Shown: positions 7,892-16,544 of the stretch, in pieces
Position numbering within the stretch: the stretch's first letter is position 1
Layout of the letters: each line of letters opens with the position of its first letter
IMG/VR virus record: IMGVR_UViG_3300023174_000009
Coordinates: 1-44,129 of that record
Source: a virus
DNA: 44,129 nt
Strand: one strand, 5' to 3'
Made by a program: the position numbers and the translations under genes
The notes under the pieces: generated by a model
Database searches by the model: none
What the model was told of the DNA's origin: nothing
The model's input: the letters and a program-made list of their open reading frames with translations, nothing else

Positions 7892-8584
7892 ATGGAATGG
7901 CGGGCGGCGGCCCTGGAGCACGCGCACCTGGAGTACCCGCGCGAGGCCTGCGGCGTGGTTGTGGTGGCCCGCGGGCGCATGCGCTACCGGCCCTGCAGGA
8001 ACATCGCCGACGACTGCGAGCATTTCGTGTTGCACCCGGACGACTACGCGGCGGCCGAGGACGTCGGCGAGGTTGTGGCAATCGTGCATTCACACCCCGA
8101 CGCACCACCCGATCCGTCGGTGTCCGATCGCGTCGGCTGCGAGGCGTCCGGCGTGCCGTGGGAAATCGTTGCGCTGCCAGGCGGCAGCTGGGCGCGGTGC
8201 GAGCCGGCCGGCTTTGTCGCTCCGCTGGCCGGGCGCGAGTTCGTGCACGGCGTGGTCGACTGCTACACCCTGGTGCGCGACTGGTATCAACAGGAGCGCG
8301 GCCTGGTGCTGCCCGATTTCACGCGGACCTGGGGCTGGTGGGACCGCGGCGAAAGTCTCTATGAGGCCAACTTCGCAACATGCGGTTTCGTAGAATGCGC
8401 CGACCTTCAGCCGGGCGACGCGCTGTTGATGCAGATCGGCACGTCGCCGGTGCCCAATCACGCGGCGATCTGGATGGCCGACGACACCGTGCTCCACCAC
8501 CTGCCAAACCGCCTGTCATCCCGCGACCCGCTCGACGGCTACCTGCACGCGGCGATCCGCCGCCGGCTGCGCCATGTCGGGTAA
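7892..8584 (+). CDS. Tail-tip peptidase, gpK family (JAMM plus NlpC/P60)
   Basis: A 230-residue two-domain protein. The N-terminal half carries the JAMM metal site HSHPDAPPDPSVSD (about residues 70-83). The C-terminal half is NlpC/P60-like, with catalytic Cys in VVDCYTLVRDWY (about 120) and His in NHAAIWMADD (about 190). This pairing is that of lambda gpK, a tail-tip component thought to cut peptidoglycan during entry. The ATG at 7892 is eight bases after the gpL stop; longer in-frame extensions would run back into gpL and lack family sequence. It overlaps the gpI-like gene by 11 bases. Confidence 0.88.
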   Translation: MEWRAAALEHAHLEYPREACGVVVVARGRMRYRPCRNIADDCEHFVLHPDDYAAAEDVGEVVAIVHSHPDAPPDPSVSDRVGCEASGVPWEIVALPGGSWARCEPAGFVAPLAGREFVHGVVDCYTLVRDWYQQERGLVLPDFTRTWGWWDRGESLYEANFATCGFVECADLQPGDALLMQIGTSPVPNHAAIWMADDTVLHHLPNRLSSRDPLDGYLHAAIRRRLRHVG

Positions 8585-9179
8585 GCGGGAAATCCGCCTG
8601 TACGGCGCAATAGGTCGTCAGTTCGGCCGCGTGCATCGACTGGTCGTGGCGACCGCCGGCGAGGCCGTGCGCGCGCTGTGCGCCAACTTCCCCGGATTTG
8701 AGCAGGCCCTATCGGCTGCCGGCGCCACCTACCGGGTCACGATCGGCGATCGTGAGCTGACCGAGGCCGAGCAGATCAACGACCCGTCGGGCACGCGCGA
8801 GGTGATCCGCATCGTGCCGGTGGTGGCCGGCGGCAAGTCGAAGTGGCTGGGCGTCCTGCTCGGCGTCGCGCTGGTTGCTGCCGCATTCTTCACCGGCGGC
8901 GCAACGCTGGGCGCGGCAGGCATCACGTTCTCCGGCCTGACAGGGCAAATTGCGTTCAGCATCGGGGCATCGCTGGTCATCGGCGGCGTCGCGCAAATGC
9001 TGGCGCCGCAGCCAAAGTACGCTGCGGGCAGCGACGCCGAGCAGAAGCCCAGCTACGTGTTCAACGGCCCGGTGAACATGAGCCAGCAGGGCATGCCGGT
9101 GCCGATCGGCTACGGGCGCATGATCGTGGGCTCGGCCGTGCTGTCGCAGGGCATCTACACCGTGGACATCCCGGTCTGA
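8574..9179 (+). CDS. Tail assembly protein, gpI family
   Basis: A 201-residue protein with the typical gpI order. There is an N-terminal ubiquitin-like beta-grasp part (REIRLYGAIGRQFGRVHRL, then GDRELTEAEQI), two hydrophobic Gly/Ala-rich segments (LGVLLGVALVAAAFFTGG and FSIGASLVIGGVAQML, about 85-145), and a C-terminal NGPVNMSQQGMPVPIGYGRM that is highly typical. It is encoded between gpK- and gpJ-like genes. In lambda, gpI takes part in starting the tail tip but is not found in the finished virion. Confidence 0.88.
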   Translation: MSGKREIRLYGAIGRQFGRVHRLVVATAGEAVRALCANFPGFEQALSAAGATYRVTIGDRELTEAEQINDPSGTREVIRIVPVVAGGKSKWLGVLLGVALVAAAFFTGGATLGAAGITFSGLTGQIAFSIGASLVIGGVAQMLAPQPKYAAGSDAEQKPSYVFNGPVNMSQQGMPVPIGYGRMIVGSAVLSQGIYTVDIPV

Positions 9180-9180
9180 C

Positions 9181-12100
9181 ATGGCAGACGCCAAGGACAC
9201 CCTGCGCTCGCGCGCGTTTGTGAACCTGCTGGACCTACTGTCCGAGGGCGAGGTCGAGGGCCTGGTGGCCGGCGCGCAGTCGATCATCCTCGACGGCACC
9301 CGCCTGGGGAACAGCGACGGCACGCGGAACTTCCAGAACGTGACTTGGGTGGAGCGGCGCGGCACGCTGGCGCAATCGTCCATCCCGGGATTTTCGGCGC
9401 AGCAGAACGCCGTGTCTGTCGGCGTGGAGGTGACTGCGGCTGCTCCTGTGGTCCGGACGATCACGAATCCGGAAGTGTCGGCTGCAGTTGTCGTGATCGG
9501 CATCCCTGCGCTGTCGTCCACGAACACAGCCAACGGCGACGTCAGCGGCACTTCAGTGCAGTTTAAGATCGAGGTCCAACCCAACGGCGGATCCTGGCAA
9601 TCAGCCACTCTCGGCACCGAGGTTCTTCCGCTGAAGACTGTCTCGGCGTCACAGGTCACGACCGACACGTATGCTGCGTCGGCCTGCACGTTGACCGTGT
9701 CGTTTTGGGGTGTTGCAACGAGTGACACTGACGGCCCGATTGCAGTGTCCTACTCTCTGCAGTATCGCGTACAGGGAGCCGCGGCCTGGACGACAGCACG
9801 CACCGGCACTTTGAACGCTGAAACAGGTCAGACCGACTCCTACAGCGAACGCTTCACTCTTACCCCTGCCAAGTACGAGTGGAGGGTCGTGCGCACCGGT
9901 GGCGCTTCCTTCGCCCCGTCGCTGTCTGGCACGATGGAGGTGGCTTCGGCCACGTCGCAGATCAGTGGCAAGTCGTCCAGCCGGTATCAGCGGTCCTACC
10001 GTATTGAACTGCCTGTCGGCGGTGCGCCTTGGAATCTGCGCATCACCCGGACAACCCCGGACTCGACGTCGCAGTACCTGCAGAACAAGACGTACTGGGA
10101 CACCTACAGCGAGGTGGTCGACGCCAAGCTGCGCCTCCCCGGCTCCGCACTGGTTGCCCTGTCGCTTGACGCCGAGTCATTCCCGTCGATCCCGACGCGC
10201 GGCTACGACATCAAGCTGCTGCGCGTGAAGGTCCCGTCGAACTACGACCCGATCGCGCGCACCTACAGCGGCAGCTGGGACGGCACATTCGTGACGGCCT
10301 GGAGCAACAACCCGGCATGGGTGTGGTACGACCTGGCGACGAACACCCGCTACGGGCTGGGCGAGTACATCGACACGGCCAGCGTCGACAAGTGGGCGCT
10401 CTACACCATCGGGCGCTACTGCGACGAACTGGTGCCCAGCGGGCTGGGCGGCCTGGAGCCACGCTTTACCTGCAACGTCTGGCTATCTTCCCGCACCGAG
10501 GCCTACAAGCTGATGCAGGACCTGGCCGCGGTGTTCCGCGGCATGGTGTTCTGGTCGTCCGGCATCATCACGGCGGTGCAGGACTCGCCGGCGTCGGCGG
10601 CCTACCTGTACACCCCGGCCAACGTCATCGATGGCACGTTCACCTACGCGGGCAGTTCGCGCCGCCAGCGGCACACTGTCGCGCTGGTGACGTGGAATGA
10701 CATGAACGATCTGGGGCGCCAGAAGGTCGAGTACGTCGAGGACCGCGACGGCATCGCCAAGTACGGCGTGATCGAGACCCAGGTGGCGGCCATCGGATGC
10801 ACGTCGCGCGGCCAGGCCGCTCGCGCGGGCCGCTGGCTGCTGTTCACCGAGCGGCTGGAGACCGAGACCGTCACGTTCCGCGCCGGCATGGACGGCGCCG
10901 TCGCGCGGCCCGGGCAGATCATCAAGATCGCCGACCCGGCGCGCGCCGGCGTGCGGTTCGGTGGCCGGTTCGTGTCGGCCACCACCACGACAGCGGTGCT
11001 CGACGCGGCCGTCACGCTGGTCGCCGGCCAGACCTACACCCTGTCGGCGTTGAAGGCCGACGGCACCGTCATGGAGGCGACGGTCACCAGCGCCGCCGGC
11101 ACGCTGTCGTCCATCACGTTCTCCGCGCTGCCCGAGGCGCCCAGCGCCAGGTCGGTGTGGGTGCTCGCGTCGGCCACCGTCGACGTGCAGCTGTTCCGCG
11201 TGCTGGGCGTGGTTGAGAACGACCGCCACGAATTTGAGGTGCTGGCGCTGGAGCACAGTCCCGGCAAATTCGCGTCGGTGGAGCAGGGACTGACGCTGCA
11301 GCCGCGGTCGATCTCGGTCCTGTCGCCGATCCCGCCGGCGCCCACAGGGGTGAACGTTTCCGAGACCCTGTACCTGCAGGGCACGTCGTTCCTGTCGCGC
11401 CTGGACGCATCCTGGCAGCCGGTGGCCGGCGCGCAGAACTACGTGGTGCAGATGCGGCGCGGCGATGGAAACTTCGGGCCAGAAATGGTGACCCGCACGG
11501 CCAGCATCGAGATTGCCGGCCTGATCGAGGGCGCCTACACGCTGCGCATCTACTCGGCGTCGCCGACCGGCGATCGGTCCCGCGTACCGAGCGACACCGT
11601 CTGCGCCGTGTCAGGCAAGACCCTGCCGCCGGCCAACGTGCAGGGCCTGGTGGTGACGCGCTACCTGCAGACCCTGACATTCCAGTGGCGCCCGAACACC
11701 GACGTTGACCTCGCCTACTACGAGCTGCGGCAGGGCAACACCTGGGCGACGGCCACCGTGGTCGCGACGACTGCTGGCACCAGGCTGGACGTCATCTCGC
11801 CGCGCGGCGGCACGTTCCAGGTTCGCGCCGTCGACACGTCGGGCAACTACAGCGCCGACTCATCGGTCGTGGTGGCCGCCGACGTCTCGGGCATCAACGT
11901 CGTGCTGTCGATCGACGACGGCACCGGCGGATTCGGTGGCCTGAAGGTCGGCACGGCCGAGGTGCCGCTGTTCAAGCTCGGCACGTGGGACAGCCTGTCG
12001 ACGTGGGACGACATGGGCACGTGGGATGCCCCGGCATCGCTCAACGGCATCACACTGGCCGGGCCGCTGACCTGGTCAGCGCTGACGCAGCCGTGGTCGG

Positions 12101-12813
12101 CCTACTCGGCGCCGTGGCTGTTTTCCGACGTCGTGCGATCGTCTCCGTACACCACCTGGTCGGCGATGACGGGCACGTGGTCGAGCTACGTCGCAACCTG
12201 GGAAACGGCGGCCAGCATCTCGGGCACCTACCAGACCGACGTGGTCGACATCGGCTACGTGGCAACGTCGGTCGTGTCGATCGCACCGCGCATGCAGGTG
12301 CTGCAGCGTGCCGCAAAGGCCTGGGCGCTCTACACCCTGCCGTGGTCGGCCTACGCAGGCCCTGAGTGGACCTGGCAGGGCTACGTGGCCGATGTTTCTG
12401 CCGGCTACGAGGTGTCGACCTCCCTGGACGGCACCACCTGGTCGACATGGCTGCCGTTCGGCGTGGGCAGCTACCGATTCCGCTACATCCGGTTCCGCGT
12501 GACGCTGGCGACGGCCAACAGCGACACCCGCCCGTATCTCACGTCGTTCGTGGTCTACGTCGACGTGCCGGATCGCGTCGATCACCTGGAAAACGTCTCC
12601 ATTCCGATCGGCGGCGCGACTATTACGTTTTCGCCCGCGTTCGTGGGCATCGAAACCGTGCAGGTCACCCTACAATCGGCGACCAGCGGTGACCGCTTCA
12701 CCGTGACCGGGAAGACGTCTAGCAGCGTCACAATCCAGGTATTCGACCAGGCGGGGGCTCCGAAGGCCGGCCTGGTTGACGTTGACGCCTTCGGATACGG
12801 CGAGCGTTACTGA
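9181..12813 (+). CDS. Tip attachment protein, gpJ-like central fibre
   Basis: At 1,210 residues this is the host-recognition protein at the tail tip, about the size of lambda gpJ (1,132). The N-terminus carries the family start DTLRSRAFVNLLDLLSEGEVEGL. The conserved core includes VPSNYDPIARTYSGSWDGTF and NPAWVWYDLATNTRYGLGEY (about 345-395). A beta-rich insertion at about 80-200 follows TLAQSSIPGFSAQQN. Fibronectin-like segments lie at about 720-900. Residues about 930-1010 and 1045-1110 are strikingly Trp-rich with repeats of the form TWxxxxxxW. The far C-terminus is expected to contact the receptor. It starts one base after the gpI stop. Confidence 0.9.
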   Translation: MADAKDTLRSRAFVNLLDLLSEGEVEGLVAGAQSIILDGTRLGNSDGTRNFQNVTWVERRGTLAQSSIPGFSAQQNAVSVGVEVTAAAPVVRTITNPEVSAAVVVIGIPALSSTNTANGDVSGTSVQFKIEVQPNGGSWQSATLGTEVLPLKTVSASQVTTDTYAASACTLTVSFWGVATSDTDGPIAVSYSLQYRVQGAAAWTTARTGTLNAETGQTDSYSERFTLTPAKYEWRVVRTGGASFAPSLSGTMEVASATSQISGKSSSRYQRSYRIELPVGGAPWNLRITRTTPDSTSQYLQNKTYWDTYSEVVDAKLRLPGSALVALSLDAESFPSIPTRGYDIKLLRVKVPSNYDPIARTYSGSWDGTFVTAWSNNPAWVWYDLATNTRYGLGEYIDTASVDKWALYTIGRYCDELVPSGLGGLEPRFTCNVWLSSRTEAYKLMQDLAAVFRGMVFWSSGIITAVQDSPASAAYLYTPANVIDGTFTYAGSSRRQRHTVALVTWNDMNDLGRQKVEYVEDRDGIAKYGVIETQVAAIGCTSRGQAARAGRWLLFTERLETETVTFRAGMDGAVARPGQIIKIADPARAGVRFGGRFVSATTTTAVLDAAVTLVAGQTYTLSALKADGTVMEATVTSAAGTLSSITFSALPEAPSARSVWVLASATVDVQLFRVLGVVENDRHEFEVLALEHSPGKFASVEQGLTLQPRSISVLSPIPPAPTGVNVSETLYLQGTSFLSRLDASWQPVAGAQNYVVQMRRGDGNFGPEMVTRTASIEIAGLIEGAYTLRIYSASPTGDRSRVPSDTVCAVSGKTLPPANVQGLVVTRYLQTLTFQWRPNTDVDLAYYELRQGNTWATATVVATTAGTRLDVISPRGGTFQVRAVDTSGNYSADSSVVVAADVSGINVVLSIDDGTGGFGGLKVGTAEVPLFKLGTWDSLSTWDDMGTWDAPASLNGITLAGPLTWSALTQPWSAYSAPWLFSDVVRSSPYTTWSAMTGTWSSYVATWETAASISGTYQTDVVDIGYVATSVVSIAPRMQVLQRAAKAWALYTLPWSAYAGPEWTWQGYVADVSAGYEVSTSLDGTTWSTWLPFGVGSYRFRYIRFRVTLATANSDTRPYLTSFVVYVDVPDRVDHLENVSIPIGGATITFSPAFVGIETVQVTLQSATSGDRFTVTGKTSSSVTIQVFDQAGAPKAGLVDVDAFGYGERY

Positions 12814-12815
12814 CT

Positions 12816-13502
12816 ATGGCCTGGCCTGCGGGCAACATCAGCACGACCAACCTCGACGCCGGGGCGGACTCGCCGGCATCGGCACGCGCGCAGATTCTGG
12901 CGGCCGTCCAGGCCGTCAACGACATGGTTGCCATGCTCGGCCTGGCCGGCGGGCCTGCGTCCCTCGACTCCGCTGGCCGCGTGCCCGCAACGCAGGGCGG
13001 CATTCCAACCGGCGCGATGATCCCGTTCGCCGGTGCCTCGGCGCCCACCGGCTGGCTGTTGTGCGACGGCTCGGCCGTGTCGCGGACCACCTACGCGACG
13101 CTGTTCGCCACGCTGGGCACCGCCTACGGCGTGGGCGACGGCTCGACGACGTTCAACCTGCCGGACATGCGCGGGCGCGTGGCCGCCGGCAAGGACGACA
13201 TGGGCGGCACCACGGCTGGCCGCCTCACAAGCGGCGGAGGCGGCGTCAACGGTATCGCGCTGGGAGCAGCAGGCGGCGCCGAGACGCATACGCTGACCTC
13301 CGCACAAATCCCAGCGCACGCTCACCCGCTGAACGGCGGCAATTCCTATTTCCTGATGCGGACGTCCGGAGGTGTGGTCGGACTGACGTCGGGAACCGGC
13401 CTGGCCGACACCGTCACGAACACCAGCAACAACACTGGCGGCGGCGGCGCGCACCCCAACGTCCAGCCCACGCTGGTCGCCACCTACATCATCAGGACCT
13501 GA
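12816..13502 (+). CDS. Tail fibre with phage tail collar domain
   Basis: The 228-residue protein has a short helical N-terminus (SPASARAQILAAVQAVNDMV) that may join the fibre to gpJ. A collar domain starting IPTGAMIPFAGASAPTGWLL CDG follows, with GVGDGSTTFNLPDMRGR in the middle. The closing part has the paired His motif IPAHAHPL and final HPNVQPTLVATYIIRT. Collar-domain proteins trimerise and bind metal through such histidines. It starts two bases after the gpJ stop and probably forms a side or terminal fibre. Confidence 0.85.
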   Translation: MAWPAGNISTTNLDAGADSPASARAQILAAVQAVNDMVAMLGLAGGPASLDSAGRVPATQGGIPTGAMIPFAGASAPTGWLLCDGSAVSRTTYATLFATLGTAYGVGDGSTTFNLPDMRGRVAAGKDDMGGTTAGRLTSGGGGVNGIALGAAGGAETHTLTSAQIPAHAHPLNGGNSYFLMRTSGGVVGLTSGTGLADTVTNTSNNTGGGGAHPNVQPTLVATYIIRT

Positions 13503-13506
13503 CTCC

Positions 13507-14421
13507 ATGGCATGGCAATCAAGCACCATCAACCCGACGACCACGTCGCCGGCGGCAGACATCAGCAAGCTCCTGAATGACCTGTCGATCCTGCGGTCAG
13601 TCATTTCCGGAACCGGCACCGACTCGGATGTGCCTTTCCGGCTCTCGAGCGTTGTCGAAAGCAGCGGGAATGTGGGGATTGGCACTGCAAGCCCAACGGG
13701 AAAACTGCAAGTTGAAAGTGCGACCCAACTGCTAGCGATTCTTCGCAATACTACTGCAGCCTCGTATGCATCGCTGCGCGTGTACAACGATCAAAACAGT
13801 TCGGCGCGGGCACTGGAAATTGACTATGCGGGATCAACCTACGCTTCCGCGCTGCTGACTGGCGGGCCTACTGGCGAATCCGCAGCAATTTCAACCACAG
13901 GCGCGTACCCACTGATTCTGGGAACAAACGGCGCCGCCCGAATGACGCTGGACAGCAGCGGGAATGTGCTGGTGGGGACGAATTCCACAACGCCCAATCC
14001 CGGCTTTGTGATCGGCCCCGGCGGCTTTACTTCAACGGGCAATAACGCCGGCGCGTCGGGGTACACCTTCGCGTTTTACGTCCGCAGCGGCGTCACCATC
14101 GGCAGCATCACCCAGTCAGGCACGACTGCGGTGCTCTACAACACCACGTCCGACCAACGCCTGAAGCAGAACATAGCGCCAGCTGACGACGCCGGCTCTC
14201 TACTGGACGCCGTGCAGGTCCGACAGTTCGATTGGATCTCCGACGACACACACCAGCGGTACGGCTTCATCGCGCAAGAACTGGTCGCGGTCGTGCCTGA
14301 GGCTGTTCACCAACCGACTGACCCCGACGACATGATGGCCGTCGACTATTCCAAGCTGGTGCCACTGCTGGTCAAGGAGATCCAGTCGCTGCGCGCCCGC
14401 GTGGCGGCCCTGGAAAGCTAG
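13507..14421 (+). CDS. Tail fibre with S74 intramolecular chaperone
   Basis: A 304-residue fibre. The first 25 residues (MAWQSSTINPTTTSPAADI) resemble the front of the preceding gene and may be the docking segment. The middle is repetitive beta structure, with GNVGIGTASPTGKLQV and GAARMTLDSSGNVLVG, typical of fibre shafts. The last 100 residues are an S74 domain: TSDQRLKQNIAPADD carries the self-cleavage serine, followed by YGFIAQELVAVVPEAV and a C-terminal coiled-coil helix VKEIQSLRARVAALE. The chaperone helps the trimer fold and then cuts itself off. Confidence 0.88.
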   Translation: MAWQSSTINPTTTSPAADISKLLNDLSILRSVISGTGTDSDVPFRLSSVVESSGNVGIGTASPTGKLQVESATQLLAILRNTTAASYASLRVYNDQNSSARALEIDYAGSTYASALLTGGPTGESAAISTTGAYPLILGTNGAARMTLDSSGNVLVGTNSTTPNPGFVIGPGGFTSTGNNAGASGYTFAFYVRSGVTIGSITQSGTTAVLYNTTSDQRLKQNIAPADDAGSLLDAVQVRQFDWISDDTHQRYGFIAQELVAVVPEAVHQPTDPDDMMAVDYSKLVPLLVKEIQSLRARVAALES

Positions 14422-14434
14422 AAAGGAGTCTGAC

Positions 14435-14749
14435 ATGAGCTTGCCTACTCTGGCAGCCGACAAAGCCAACCACGTGGTCTACGGCGCGTGCATTGGCGTC
14501 GTGTTCTTCGTGTTCATGTTTGCAATCCTGCATGTCGAACTGCGCTTGTCCATGGCCGTGGCCATCGGCCTGGTGTGCTTTGTGGCGTTCGCCAAAGAAG
14601 CATCCGACTGGCTGGTCAACCGAAAGGCCAAGACCGCCGGCTTGCTGCCTCCCCATGGCGTCGAGCTGACAGATGCCCTGGCGACGATTGCTGGAGGTGC
14701 TCTGGTCATCGTGCCGATCATGGTGGCCACGGCAAGCAACAAGGTCTGA
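14435..14749 (+). CDS. Small membrane protein of the lysis cassette
   Basis: A 104-residue protein with a short hydrophilic front (MSLPTLAADKANHVV) and three hydrophobic segments at about 15-32, 36-52 and 84-100. A well-placed AAGGAG site precedes the ATG. Its place directly upstream of two further membrane proteins and the endolysin makes a holin or holin-regulating role likely, but no named holin family is evident. The N-terminal half also resembles small VanZ-like or YfiM-like phage membrane proteins that contain a K-x-x-H motif, here DKANHVVYG. Function is inferred from context. Confidence 0.6.
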   Translation: MSLPTLAADKANHVVYGACIGVVFFVFMFAILHVELRLSMAVAIGLVCFVAFAKEASDWLVNRKAKTAGLLPPHGVELTDALATIAGGALVIVPIMVATASNKV

Positions 14750-14750
14750 C

Positions 14751-15071
14751 ATGGACTTCGACCCTGATCGCGCACTCAGGAGTCCTTTCGCCATCGGGGC
14801 TCTGGGTGCTCTCGCTCACGTCCTAAGGTTCATGCCGGGTGCAAGTTGGGTCGAGCGCATGGTCAACCTGATCGTCGGCACTCTGTGTGCGGGCTTCGTC
14901 GCCCCGGCAGCCGCCGAATGGCTGAACATCAACAGCGAAGGCATGCGAAATGCTGCCGCCTTCCTGGTTGGCCTGCTTGGGGTTTCCCTACTGACCGCCA
15001 TGCTTGACTGGACCAAGTCAGGCAAGCTCGGAGACCTCCTGGACAGCTGGTTGCCCAAGCGGAAGGAGTGA
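14751..15071 (+). CDS. Putative holin 1
   Basis: A 106-residue protein with hydrophobic segments at about 14-28, 42-60 and 68-84, and a charged C-terminal tail ending WLPKRKE. The ATG lies one base after the preceding stop. Size, membrane segments and a basic tail fit a class I or II holin that opens the inner membrane to release the endolysin, which itself has no signal peptide. It could instead be an antiholin for the next gene. Confidence 0.6.
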   Translation: MDFDPDRALRSPFAIGALGALAHVLRFMPGASWVERMVNLIVGTLCAGFVAPAAAEWLNINSEGMRNAAAFLVGLLGVSLLTAMLDWTKSGKLGDLLDSWLPKRKE

Positions 15072-15073
15072 TC

Positions 15074-15379
15074 ATGAACTCGTTCCTTGCTGTAACAGCG
15101 GGCCTTAGCTGCCTGTGCCTCTGCTTGGGCCTCGTGTGGGCAATCACCTCACCACGCATCCGTGACGGTGTGGTGGTCAAGTTCGGCATGATCCTGATGT
15201 GCCTCGGCTTCCTCGGCCTGGCTGACGCAGTCATGCATCACGAGTGCAGCGCGAGTGCAATCCTACTGATCAACGGCGGCTTGGCCGTCGCCATGGTCGG
15301 CATCTCGGTCCGCATGCGCAACCACCCGACATGGTCCATGTCGGCCATCATCGCAGTCGATCACGAGAACAAAGGCTGA
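15074..15379 (+). CDS. Putative holin 2 or antiholin
   Basis: A 101-residue protein with three hydrophobic segments (about 5-25, 34-52, 62-78) and a polar C-terminus. The ATG at 15074 is preferred over GTG 15068 because GGAAGGAG at 15061-15068 then serves as the ribosome site with six bases of spacing. The gene follows the stop of holin 1 by two bases and precedes the endolysin ATG by two bases. Three adjacent membrane genes suggest a holin/antiholin set; which does what cannot be told from sequence. Confidence 0.6.
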   Translation: MNSFLAVTAGLSCLCLCLGLVWAITSPRIRDGVVVKFGMILMCLGFLGLADAVMHHECSASAILLINGGLAVAMVGISVRMRNHPTWSMSAIIAVDHENKG

Positions 15380-15381
15380 AC

Positions 15382-15837
15382 ATGCGCCCATCTGACGAGT
15401 GTGTTGCCCTTGTTGCCGAGTTCGAAGGCTTCCGATCGAAGCCCTACCTCTGCCCAGCTGGTGTGCCGACCATCGGCTTCGGCTGTACGCAGTATTCTGA
15501 CGACCGCAAGGTGACCCTCAAGGATGCGGAGATTAGCCGTGATGCTGCTCACGCGATGTTGCGCAGCAACCTCGATGCCCTGGCGGCCCAGGTCCTGAAC
15601 CTGCTGAAGCGTGACCCGACCCAAGGCCAGCTCGATGCTCTCACATCGTTCGCTTACAACCTGGGCATCGGCGCCCTGGCGTCAAGCACTCTGAAGCGGC
15701 TGTTTAATGCCGGTGATGTCGGCGGTGCGGCTTCCCAGTTCCGACGCTGGATCAACGCCAACGGCAAGGTCCTGCCAGGTCTAGTGTCACGTCGACTTGC
15801 CGAGCGGTTGATGTTCGAGGGTAAGCCATGGCGTTGA
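15382..15837 (+). CDS. Endolysin, GH24 lysozyme (RrrD-like)
   Basis: The 151-residue enzyme cuts the glycan chains of peptidoglycan. Its N-terminus FEGFRSKPYLCPAGVPTIGFG holds the catalytic pattern E15-x8-C24-x5-T30, the variant in which Cys replaces the usual Asp. QLDALTSFAYNLGIGAL and RRWINANGKVLPGLVSRR are further GH24 hallmarks. No signal peptide or SAR segment is present, so it depends on a holin. The ATG at 15382 follows holin 2 closely; an earlier in-frame start would overlap that gene heavily. Confidence 0.92.
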   Translation: MRPSDECVALVAEFEGFRSKPYLCPAGVPTIGFGCTQYSDDRKVTLKDAEISRDAAHAMLRSNLDALAAQVLNLLKRDPTQGQLDALTSFAYNLGIGALASSTLKRLFNAGDVGGAASQFRRWINANGKVLPGLVSRRLAERLMFEGKPWR

Positions 15838-16196
15838 GCGCCAAGCTGATCCTGTCACTCGTTCTGGTGGCCAGCGGCTTCACGATTGGTTGGAAGACGC
15901 AGGGTTGGAGGTGGGAAGCATTTGAGGCTGAACGGCTGAGGAGCGAAGCTGCGGCTAAGACCGACGCCCTGGCCAAGGCTGACAAGGCTGCTGAAAACCA
16001 CGAGGCCGAGAAGGCCAAGTTACAGCAGCAATTCGTGACCATCTACCGAGACGTCGAACATGTGGTTGAAAAGCCTGTCTATCACAATGTGTGCATTGAC
16101 GCTGACGGCCTGCGCATCATCGCCAAAGCCATCGGCAACAGTCCAGCCGCCAGCCAACCTGAGGCAACCGTGTCCGAACCTGTCGGCACCAAATGA
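15828..16196 (+). CDS. Rz: Rz-like inner membrane spanin
   Basis: A 122-residue protein with a single N-terminal membrane segment (LILSLVLVASGFTIGW, about residues 6-21), then a long charged coiled-coil periplasmic part (EAFEAERLRSEAAAKTDAL and on). This is the layout of i-spanins, which pair with an outer-membrane lipoprotein to fuse the two membranes in the last step of lysis. It overlaps the endolysin by ten bases and contains most of the Rz1 gene in another frame. Confidence 0.88.
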   Translation: MALSAKLILSLVLVASGFTIGWKTQGWRWEAFEAERLRSEAAAKTDALAKADKAAENHEAEKAKLQQQFVTIYRDVEHVVEKPVYHNVCIDADGLRIIAKAIGNSPAASQPEATVSEPVGTK

Positions 16197-16299
16197 CGGC
16201 ACTGGTGCAGCCATTCTGCGCTGGAGCCTTGGCGTAGTGGCCATGTACCGTGAATGTGCTAACAGGCACCTCGAACTCGTGGATGCCTGGCCGAAGTAG
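16060..16299 (+). CDS. Rz1: Rz1-like outer membrane spanin lipoprotein
   Basis: A 79-residue protein that starts inside Rz in the +1 frame and ends 103 bases beyond it. The N-terminal signal has the lipobox LTAC at residues 15-18 (ITMCALTLTAC), so the mature protein is a lipoprotein starting at Cys18. The next stretch is Pro- and Ser-rich (SSPKPSATVQPPANLRQP), as in other o-spanins. The C-terminal end (GAAILRWSLGVVAMYRECANRH) is typical of Rz1 proteins in which the ORF extends past Rz. It is the last gene of the rightward arm. Confidence 0.88.
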   Translation: MWLKSLSITMCALTLTACASSPKPSATVQPPANLRQPCPNLSAPNDGTGAAILRWSLGVVAMYRECANRHLELVDAWPK

Positions 16300-16455
16300 A
16301 TTGATTAGATCGTAGTTGATCGATCCGCCACGTGACCCGGCAGATGTGGTGGCGGTCGGTGCCCTTGGAACGGGGCCGTTGAGACACTGTGGCCCGCGGT
16401 GACGAATCTGCTAGGGCACAATCTGCGCCAAGAAGTTCTGCTAGTGACGAACGAA

Positions 16456-16478
16456 CCGGTGGGCACTACGCCCACCGG
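16456..16478. terminator. Terminator-like hairpin between converging arms
   Basis: CCGGTGGGC at 16456-16464 pairs perfectly with GCCCACCGG at 16470-16478 around a 5-base loop. No U-run follows on either strand, so this is a weak intrinsic terminator at best. Its place between converging transcription units and 22 bases from the attP core makes termination or a recombination-linked structure both possible. Confidence 0.4.
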
Positions 16479-16499
16479 CTGCTAAGCTGTTGGAGTTGT

Positions 16500-16544
16500 T
16501 GGTGGGCGCGACAGGGATCGAACCTGTGACCCCTACGATGTCAA
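16500..16544 (-). other. attP: attP core: 3' half of a tRNA-Val(GAC)
   Basis: Read on the - strand this 45-bp stretch is the 3' part of a tRNA from anticodon loop TTGACAT (anticodon GAC, Val) through stem CGTAG, variable loop GGGTC, T-arm ACAGG-TTCGATC-CCTGT, acceptor strand CGCGCCC, discriminator A and CCA. The 5' half is absent: the bases before the loop do not form an anticodon stem. Such 3' halves next to an integrase gene are the classic phage attP core, which restores the host tRNA after integration. The integrase gene ends 119 bases away. Confidence 0.88.

Noticed and set aside
16500-16544. A possible complete tRNA gene
   Set aside because: Only the 3' half is present; no D-arm or 5' acceptor strand pairs with it, so it is the attP core.
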